A DNA stretch of 64,000 nucleotides, from NCBI GenBank assembly GCA_905250125.1, contig CAJNOL010000209.1:124001-188000 (forward strand), read 5' to 3'. How positions within the stretch are numbered: the first letter of the stretch is position 1; every line of letters starts with the position of its first letter. Origin of the DNA: Rotaria sordida. Its lineage: Eukaryota > Rotifera > Eurotatoria > Philodinida > Philodinidae. Both the position numbers and the translations under genes were made by a program. The notes under the pieces were generated by a model. That model was not told the DNA's origin. It worked only from the letters and a program-made list of their open reading frames with translations, and did no database searches. Shown here piece after piece: positions 56,601 to 64,000 of the stretch.

Positions 56601-59459
56601 GATTATGCTCCCAATAATAAAGAGATGTGATTTCGACTGAAATCTAACATTTTTTAAGAATTTAAAAAGATTCATGCACTCAGATACAAAAAAAGTTAAG
56701 CAGATGAATCGAGGTTAACCGATGGTTATCGAATCTTTTGAAGATTTTCCATAGAAGGATATTTTCTAAGGAAAATTCATTAACAAATGATGATAACACA
56801 TGAGTTGTGTACACATCAAAACAAAGGCGACCATAAGTTTTGTAGTAATTTTTGACTTCATTATGAGATGTATGTCGAATTGTAGAGGAAGTCTTTCACT
56901 ACACATATCCCGTTCTGCGGTCAAAACCTTATAGTCATCTTTAGTTATTTAAAATTCTCATACTTCTCAGTCAAACGTGAAAGTATAAACAACGCTTGTA
57001 TTTGCAAGCAGTTTTCAGAAACTCGCATTTATTTTCAAAATTTTTTTCAAATCGTCATATATCATTCATGAAGAAGCAAGCTATTTCAAATATTTACACT
57101 TGTTGTGTATTAATGTAAGACAACAGCATATAACTGAATTTTTAAGCAAAGAACATGCGAGATCGTACATGACTCTTATCTTTGCAAATTTCTTCCGTAT
57201 TTATGCAAGATATATGACTCGAATGTAAATGTCGAAATGTTATTGGTATGTGCTTGCAAGATGACTACGAAAACTATTATCAAAGTGATTTTGCGTTGAC
57301 ATGCAAATTTCTGTCATTTTGTAGTGTGTACGATGCTCTATGTAAGAATTTCCGAATGTATTTATTTATTTCTCATTAAAATGAAATCGTTCTCATATAT
57401 CCACACTATATTGGCTCGAAAATCTTATTCAATCTTCGCCTATAAATTATTAGTATTTATGTCCATAAGTGCTCAGTAGTTATCAGATGATTATTATATC
57501 ATTCAGTTTTGGTTGCACTTCTAATGTAAGTACATAGTTGAATGGTAAAGAAGTTCATCTTATGAAGTAAAGTATATATGTTCGAATTTTTTCCCTGGAA
57601 AAAACTTCCTGGATGTCACTGTACATTTACTACATGTGCTTCGTTTTTGTGGTTATTCTAAAATTGTCTTGCATGCATAGGTGTGAGTTTACAACGTGTT
57701 CTCACGCACGTCATACCATAACAATTCAAATATATAGACGCATTTTATAAGCTTTCGCGTTTGACTGGATTATTCCCTAGAAACTTTCGTACAATGTAAA
57801 TGTTGGATTATTAATATACAAATGAATATATTGAAGTCGAATTCTGTAGAAAACTGTTAAATAATTGGTTTTAATAAGACTTCTGCCTGGTTTCTAGCAA
57901 GATCTGAAGTTCGAAAATGCAACAGATTAATCTGCTACAAAACTCACATTTCTATGATATACACTTCAAGCGATTTAAATGAGCTTCATAAACAGTATGC
58001 GTACCAATCATTACGTAGGACTTGCTGAGACTAGTTTGGATATTTTTACATTTGGTATGGTATTTATTTAAAAAAACCTGAACAAGCGAATTTTAGCCTA
58101 AAACTTTATCCATAGATAATCCTTGAAGTTATTAGAATCTCCTCAAAAAAATTTAGTGTACCGGTCATAACTTCAAACTAGTCTCAACAAGCCCTATATA
58201 ATGACTGAGATTCTATTTCAAACGCGAGATATCATCTCGAGTAGTTCCTGTGTTAGATCTAAACTTAAAAGTATAATTTTATCTCATCGAACTTACAAGT
58301 TCCCAAATCATAGAAATAACTTTTACTAATAGCAAAAAGTCCTCCAGCCATAGTCGGTGTTCTTATTGGTTCTAAATGATGTTTTCTTCTTTCTTTTTCT
58401 CGATCAGATATAGTATGCCAATTAAATTGTAAGTTCCAATCAAAACCACCAGTACTTATTATACTAATAGGAATAGAATTATATTGAAATGTTATATCAT
58501 CAATAGTTTCAATAATAGGTGTTACAACAGTTGTACGATTTTGTGATATTGGATCAAGTAATGGTTCAAGCCAACCTTCTGTAACTTCAATATGTGAATC
58601 AAGAAAAATAATGACATCACCTTTAACAAGAGCAGCACCTGCCAAACGTGAACGTATTAAACCTTCACGTTTTTTTTGTCGAACTATTGAAACTATTTTA
58701 AGATGTTTTATATATTTATCCAATGGTTTCTTTAAATGATCTATTTTGAAAAAAAAATAAATTCTTCATTTCAAATACACGAGAGAAAAGAAAGACTTTC
58801 TTACCCATATCAGAAAAATCATCGACAAGGATAATTTCTTTTAATAAATGTGAAGGACTACGATTAATAATCGAATGTATTGATCTTAATAATACTGACC
58901 ATGCTTCATTATGAAAACACATAACAATACTTGCTGTTATTAATATTGATTTATAGTCAATTTTTTGACAATCCGGCTCACGTACATCAGGTAAACTACG
59001 ATGATATGATATTAAATCACTAATATATGTATTAAAGGCATGTTTTTCAAAGCCTTCTTCATATTTTTTAAGTTCATTTGGTGATAATTTATTTTTATCA
59101 ATTTCAACTTTATTACCCATTTCACCTGATCTATTTAGATCAATTTTTTTATCATCAATATTTGGTGCTATTGCTTGCTCTTGTTTATTTTTTGACTTTT
59201 TAAATAATTTTCTTACAAAATTATTCATACCATATGAATTAATGTTAACTTCTTCACGTTCATCTTTAATAGATGATTGTGTATCGATAGAATTTCTTGT
59301 GAAATCATTTGATTGTAAGAAGATAAAAAATACAAAACACCAAACAATAAATATATAAAGAGTACTACGATATATATAAGAGGTCATCCATAAAGAATGT
59401 TTAGATAAAAATCGCATTTTTTGACTTTTCTCCCTCTGTTCAGACTTGTTCGATATCAT
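53689..59459 (-). CDS. Polypeptide N-acetylgalactosaminyltransferase (GALNT family, GT27)
   Basis: Nine exons in phase: 58805-59459, 58297-58740, 56348-56416, 56163-56299, 56071-56103, 55884-56012, 55722-55826, 55509-55658, 53689-53838, giving about 623 aa. It is a type II Golgi membrane protein: short cytosolic N terminus, signal anchor [14 protein letters not shown] at about residues 35-50, and a stem. The GT-A domain has [40 protein letters not shown], and the metal-binding DxH in [22 protein letters not shown] and the Gal/GalNAc-T motif [20 protein letters not shown] follow, then [12 protein letters not shown]-terminal ricin-type lectin domain carries [15 protein letters not shown] and EAHKWLW. 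The enzyme starts mucin-type O-glycosylation by adding GalNAc to Ser/Thr. A 33-bp microexon ([11 protein letters not shown]) is clear. Introns 56417-58296 and 53839-55508 are very long. An extra upstream exon at 60384-60452 could extend the N terminus. Confidence 0.93.
58004..58215. repeat. Inverted repeat in the large GALNT intron
   Basis: TCATTACGTAGGACTTGCTG followed by AGACTAGTTTGGA (about 58009-58041) is matched in reverse complement at about 58177-58208 (TCATTATATAGGGCTTGTTG then AGACTAGTTTGAA). The interval of ~135 bp is unique. It lies near the 5' end of the 1.88-kb intron 56417-58296, which otherwise shows no recognisable content. Confidence 0.6.
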
Positions 59460-60004
59460 CGATCCTCTCCTAGACGTCCAGTATTAAAAAAAAAAAACTT
59501 TCAGAAAAAAACCTACTTGTTCAAATATACTGCTTCTTTATTAAGTAACAGTTCATTAAATAAATATATTAAAAATAGAAATGAAAACACATTTCATCAA
59601 TAACAAATAAAAATATAATCATTTACAAAGTTTTTCTTTTTTAAATACATTCGATTTTAATGAGCACAAAATAGTAAACATAAAAAACGAAGTTCAATAC
59701 TAATGGGATTAGAAAATATAACAATGTTCATATTACTATTCGACAAAATAACTAATTGTTCAAGTAACATAACACTGAAGTATTTCAGTACTATATTTAT
59801 ATTTAACTGATTCACATATGTTTTCCGATAGAGAAAAAGTGTTTTGTTTGAATTAAAGTGTTAGATCTACAGAACTATATAGGACATAAGTGACCCCATT
59901 TGTCATCGCATACTTATCTTTTCTTTCGTTCTCTCATATACAGTAAAATCTCTCTATATGAACACCTCTCCGTAATGGGAACTTCTCAGCACTGAGCGGT
60001 AGAG

Positions 60005-60305
60005 AACTGCGGGTCCACGTTTTTGTGGACTTGGACTCGATTGGGTCCAAACCCGAGATTTTTTCATCAATGCCTGGCACCTTTCGTGTACATGAACAAG
60101 TAAAGGATCAAGATTTTAGCTATTTATCCGCTACTCGCAAAAGAAAACTTCAATATACAGTTATATCTTGTTGCTGCGTTTCTCATCTAGGAAGCAGCGG
60201 ATCCACGAAAATGTGTAACCAGACCAGACAAAAAATAAAGGGTTAGATCTGGACCCGACAAAAACAATAAAACTTTGGGCTCGGGATTGGAAGGACCCGC
60301 AGTTT
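60005..60305 (+). mobile_element. MITE-like element with 12-bp perfect terminal inverted repeats, copy A
   Basis: It starts AACTGCGGGTCC (60005-60016) and ends with the exact reverse complement GGACCCGCAGTT (60293-60304). Just inside the left end is an imperfect hairpin around CCACGTTTTTGTGG. The full length is repeated in inverted orientation at 41383-41699. An open frame at 60025-60246 is created by the element and matches no protein, so it is not a gene. At ~300 bp it must be mobilised in trans. Confidence 0.88.
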
Positions 60306-60383
60306 CCTATTGGGCGATCTATAGTCCACCCAAGCGAATTTTTCTAAGAGTGAGTATCTGTAATATTAGCAGTGGAAACTTAC

Positions 60384-60452
60384 CTCTGATTTCATGAGCA
60401 ATAACAACCTCTGCAATGTTTGCAATATATTTTCTACTACTCATGTAGAGAA
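60384..60452 (-). other. Candidate upstream coding exon of the GALNT gene
   Basis: Minus strand: an acceptor tttttttctag precedes TTCTCTACATGAGTAGT, an ATG at 60444 opens MSSRKYIANIAEVVIAHEIR, and a consensus donor (AGAG|gtaagt) ends at 60384. Joining to an AG at about 59465 (ggagag|GATCG) would put it in frame with MISNKSEQ of the glycosyltransferase. The acceptor there has a poor pyrimidine tract. If real, the cytosolic tail is ~22 residues longer and the MITE-like element lies in that intron. It could also belong to an unseen transcript. Confidence 0.35.
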
Positions 60453-61780
60453 CTAGAAAAAAATGATGTTATATGTATAGCTTACCGACAAACAATCATG
60501 AGACATAAATAAGGAGATGGACTAATCTTGGATAATAATAAGAAAAAAATACAATATTAGACGACAGCAACAGTGCTTGATGTAACATTTCGTTGGGTTT
60601 TTTTTCTATTAACACCTAGTAACATCGAATCATGTTAACATATGTTGATTTACCTCTGATCAGAAAAAAATTTGAATTAATAAATTATTGGAAAGAAGAA
60701 AGAGAATATCTTGTGCAATCGAAAAGCGATTGTAACTGTCTTTTTCACTCAGAGAGAAATAAAACAGATAATTTAGACGAAATTAGAATTTCTAATATTC
60801 AAAACAGAAGAAAAATTGTCTTTTTTCCTTGATTATCATAAAATTTCTGTTTATTTATTTTCAGCTAAATAAAATAAAATGCTTGAAGAACTACTTTTTG
60901 ATTAAAAAAGAAATTCTATCCTCGAAGTATTAATCTGAATGTCCTTTATAGATAACCCCTAATGACGAATTAAACGACTCATATTTTATGCTTTTATTTA
61001 TCGACACTATTCGTCATAAGCATTTTTATTAAAATAATAACATGAAATCGAAATCTAGAAGAAAACTACGAATCAGATTATATTACTCTATTTAAATAAG
61101 TACAAAAAGAAAAAAACTAACTTAAGTAAACATATTTTTAAGATGCAAACGTATTGTAAGCAATTTATTGAAATGTCATGGATCGTTAACAACGCCTATA
61201 CAAAACGTATACTTGTGTATATTGTTTTCTACCTATACACATTAGGTGTTCACGTTGTTTGAATAACCTTGTTATGGTGTACATATTAATCTACGTTATC
61301 GTCTTATTTTATATTCACCTTCAATCATGTACAATTATTTCTTCGTTTTGTTTTCTATTTATTTTGTTTTTTTTTTTCTTGTGTCACTATTGTTATGATG
61401 AGGTTAAATTGTGTGGTAACATGCAAACGATTCAATGATAATTATGCCTTTTAATTTTATTATTTATTTTTAGTATTTGAAATACGAAAACAATTTGCCA
61501 AAACACATTTCGAAAGCGAATATGAAGAAAAGAGAGAGAAAAAAAAATCGAATCTATTTCTTGCACAAGTATTCGTTGTTGTTATTGTTTTTACAAACTA
61601 TTTTTTGATGATAAGAAAATAATAAATACATAAGAACAATTCATATGCAAAAAATAGCATAAGATAAAGTACTGTTATGTTTGCAAATATTGCTCAATCA
61701 TTAAAATGAGAGATTCATTAAATATATTAATAAAATAAAAACAACAACAACAAAAAAAAAAAATAAATAGTTTGTTTTTC

Positions 61781-62389
61781 TTATGCAATATCTTGACGTT
61801 TCGGTGGTCGTATTGTTGAATTTCTTACAATACAATCTTTCATCCAATTAATTGATTCATTTATTCCATCACCTGATAAAGCTGAACAAGCTAAAACCAT
61901 ACAATCTCGAACACCAATTTTTGCTGTTGAACGATTAAATGTACGTTTTATTTCTGGTACTGTCATACATTGTTCAAGATCTTGTTTATTACATGAAACT
62001 AATAATGGTACATTTGTTAATTGTTCTGATTGTATCATTTTATCAAATGTTAACCATGATTCTTCTAAACGTTGTCGATCAGCACTATCAATTATATAAA
62101 TAATACCATGACAATCAGCATAATATTTATCCCATAATGATTGTAATTCTTCTTGTCCACCTAAATCCCAAAAATTTAGACGAATATTTCCTATATCAAT
62201 TGTACCAACATTACAACCAACAGTTGTTGTTATTTTTGATGGATTCATCATTTTATAATTAGGACAATATTTTGTTTTTGTTTGTTCAAGATATGTTGTC
62301 TTACCAGCATTATCAAGACCAACAATAAGTATATAATAATCATCTTTTTGAGTTAAATATTGATAAAGACCTGTTAATAACGTCCACAT
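61781..62389 (-). CDS. ARFRP1: ADP-ribosylation factor-related protein 1 (small GTPase)
   Basis: A single uninterrupted exon of 202 codons starts MWTLLTGLYQYLTQKDDYY. The G1/P-loop is GLDNAGKTT, the switch I threonine lies in SKITTTVGCNVG, G3 is WDLGGQEELQSLWDKYY, G4 is NKQD and G5 is ACSALSGDG. The C terminus ends RPPKRQDIA, as in animal ARFRP1 (usual length about 201 aa). The family lacks N-myristoylation and is N-acetylated, acting at the trans-Golgi network to recruit ARL1 and golgins; here residue 2 is Trp and not Gly, consistent with that group. The absence of introns contrasts with the neighbours and might reflect an old retrocopy, but all motifs are intact. Confidence 0.96.
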   Translation of the reverse strand: MWTLLTGLYQYLTQKDDYYILIVGLDNAGKTTYLEQTKTKYCPNYKMMNPSKITTTVGCNVGTIDIGNIRLNFWDLGGQEELQSLWDKYYADCHGIIYIIDSADRQRLEESWLTFDKMIQSEQLTNVPLLVSCNKQDLEQCMTVPEIKRTFNRSTAKIGVRDCMVLACSALSGDGINESINWMKDCIVRNSTIRPPKRQDIA

Positions 62390-63846
62390 TGTGAAAAACT
62401 CTCACGGTTAATTTGTATGAGCTGTATCTTTCGATCATCATCATCATCATCATCCTCAATACTTTTAATATTATTCAAAACAAATAAAATTGCATCATTA
62501 TAGATGTCACTTGAATATGATTGAAGCAAATTCTAATGACACATTGATAGATGAACTTTAGTAACAATCTTCTAATCAGTCTCCTAAGTTCATACGATGT
62601 TTTTTACAAATATCCTAGAAAACTCAATTAGTTACTAGCGCAGGAGATATAGAAGATGCGACAATACACACTCTATGTCTCTATATCATCTATGCTAGTA
62701 CTTAATTGAGTTTCCGAGGAAATCCTGAAAGAACATGTAATGCCTGAGCCATTGACCTTCCTTTCCTCACTCCAATCCTGTAGATAAAAACATAAATTTG
62801 TAGATTTTCTTAAACAGATTCCCGTCTTTCCAAATTTTTGGTTTTTCATTGCTAGTATAGCGTCGAAATGTCCTCTGTCAAATACCATACAAATGAGAGT
62901 TCTTGGGTGTTAGTTAGTACTTTTATTAAACACAACTCTTGAAATCCCTACCAGAAAAACTCACACTACGATTATTCTTTGTATGCAAAATGAGGATTAT
63001 TTCTCGTTTCAAAGGTGCTGAGAGCATGACCAGTTTTCGACCACTTTAATTGGAGAAAAAAAGTCTTGATACATATAGGAAAATTTGTTTTTCATTTTTC
63101 TCGAAACCAATTTTTACACACAAAAAAAAGGGGCAGATCACCTCCATTTCTCCGACATAGTACATACGATCGGGTGCAAACTTGTTTTATAGATATTGGA
63201 CACTGTTGGGAGATGCCTAATTACTTTTCTTTTGAAAAATATCGCACTATTGATTTGACCAAAAAGAGTTCAAACAAAATTCCAGCTCTATCGGACATAT
63301 TACGACTGAGAAAGCAAGGCGATTTTTCGCCTTAATGATCCAGATATTCCGTAGATGGAAATATTTTTGAATTTGCAATCTATGGCAACTTTTCCTTTGT
63401 TCATCGAGATCCACCTACCTTGAAAATTTCAAATATTTCTTATGAATCGTTCTTTAGAAATCCCGGAAAGAAGCGAATGGTGTTCTCATTGTGATACAGG
63501 TGGTATTTGCCTCATTCAGGAATTAATCGATTTCGAACTCAGCTCTTTTCCATGCTACATATAAATTCTTTTGAAGTCGACAAGATAAATATCCATATCA
63601 CAAGCAAGTGAAAGACTAGCACTCATTGTTTCTTAGAAAGTGCTCCTTTTGATCTATTTCGAATACTCAAGATTTGTATAACGATATTAAGTTTATGATT
63701 TTTGGAGAGAGAATTTCCACTTTCTATGACATATTAAAATTAAAAGAACAGATAATGTTATGAAATACATATGCGTTGTCAAAGTCTTTAAAAATATATG
63801 TATATACTATAATTATAAAATTTTTATACAAAAAAAAAAGAACTCA
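62390..63846. other. Intergenic stretch between ARFRP1 and the right-edge gene
   Basis: The left end contains a short (CAT)n-type run at about 62436-62454 and presumably the ARFRP1 promoter and 5' UTR. Frames at 62673-62888 and 63066-63335 have no motif or splice context. Nothing else is recognised. Confidence 0.45.
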
Positions 63847-64000
63847 TTATTCTTCCAAGCTAACATTAACAAGCATTTCTCTTCCATGTCCAAGTCTAAC
63901 AAATTGTTTGAATTGTTCATAATTCAAATTTTTATCATTGGATATATTTACACGTTCAATAAAATTTAAGATTTTTTCTTCTGTTGTTGATCTTCCAATA
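63847..64000 (-). CDS. 3' end of a minus-strand gene, EF-hand-like C terminus (cut by window edge)
   Basis: The last ~51 codons are open and end at a TAA at 63847. They contain TTEEKILNFIERVNIS and NDKNLNYEQFKQFVRLGHG, then MLVNVSLEE. The order helix, N-D-K-N-x-N-Y-E-x-F, helix looks like a calmodulin-type EF-hand whose loop has a non-canonical residue at one or more ligand positions. The upstream part lies beyond the window, so full identity cannot be judged. The weak plus-strand frame overlapping it (63760-63969) is its shadow. Confidence 0.6.
   Translation of the reverse strand, partial: IGRSTTEEKILNFIERVNISNDKNLNYEQFKQFVRLGHGREMLVNVSLEE

Larger units (their letters stand above)
59460..61780. 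other. Intergenic region between GALNT and ARFRP1
   Basis: It contains a MITE-like element (60005-60305) and a possible upstream exon of the GALNT gene (60384-60452). Other frames (60632-60832) lack support. The right end (about 61400-61780) is the AT-rich 3' flank of ARFRP1. Confidence 0.45.

Noticed and set aside
60025..60246. 73-codon plus-strand frame
   Set aside because: Entirely inside the MITE-like element whose second copy (41383-41699) does not keep the frame.

Overview
The window looks like nuclear DNA of a small-genome metazoan, most likely a bdelloid rotifer. It is AT-rich. Coding exons are separated by many short GT-AG introns of about 45-70 bp. The protein set is animal-like (ARMC9, DDX28, ARFRP1, UNC-93 and GalNAc-transferase homologues). 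One decayed membrane-protein gene resembles a family I associate with bdelloids. The species assignment is inference; the intron and exon structure is read directly from splice motifs and continuous reading phase.

Layout, left to right. 1.9-2.9 kb (-): RNA-binding protein with two RRMs and a coiled coil. 6.4-7.3 kb (+): decayed, intron-containing CCT3 (TCP-1 gamma) pseudogene. 8.8-11.0 kb (-): UNC-93-like membrane protein, 9 exons. 12.4-14.3 kb (-): decayed membrane-protein gene(s) split by an inverted-repeat/minisatellite element. 14.3-18.0 kb: no intact gene, but a ~590 bp near-perfect palindrome. 18.0-18.5 kb (-): small coiled-coil protein. 20.6-21.1 kb: hAT-type DNA transposon remnant with an exact 8-bp target duplication. 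21.9-25.6 kb (-): unrecognised 380-aa protein in 10 exons, divergent from 25.9-30.4 kb (+): ARMC9 (LisH, cilium/basal-body protein). 30.5-36.2 kb (-): DDX28-like DEAD-box helicase with a mariner relic in one intron. 36.3-49.8 kb (-): a very large gene (about 2,442 aa, 18 exons) that looks like protein NO VEIN, with a sacsin-type GHKL ATPase domain and a C-terminal DUF3883 domain carrying a D...EVK nuclease-like signature. 51.8-52.5 kb (-): EF-hand calcium sensor. 53.7-59.5 kb (-): polypeptide N-acetylgalactosaminyltransferase. 61.8-62.4 kb (-): ARFRP1. 63.8 kb to the end (-): 3' end of a gene with an EF-hand-like tail.

The genes appear to be independent housekeeping or cell-biology genes; I see no operon or pathway linking them. 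The striking feature is the non-coding fraction. Nearly every intron longer than about 250 bp holds an insertion, many of them palindromic or with terminal inverted repeats. At least two families recur across the window, and several elements exist as inverted-orientation pairs. These are mainly non-autonomous DNA-transposon derivatives, alongside recognisable remnants of hAT, mariner and integrase-type elements.
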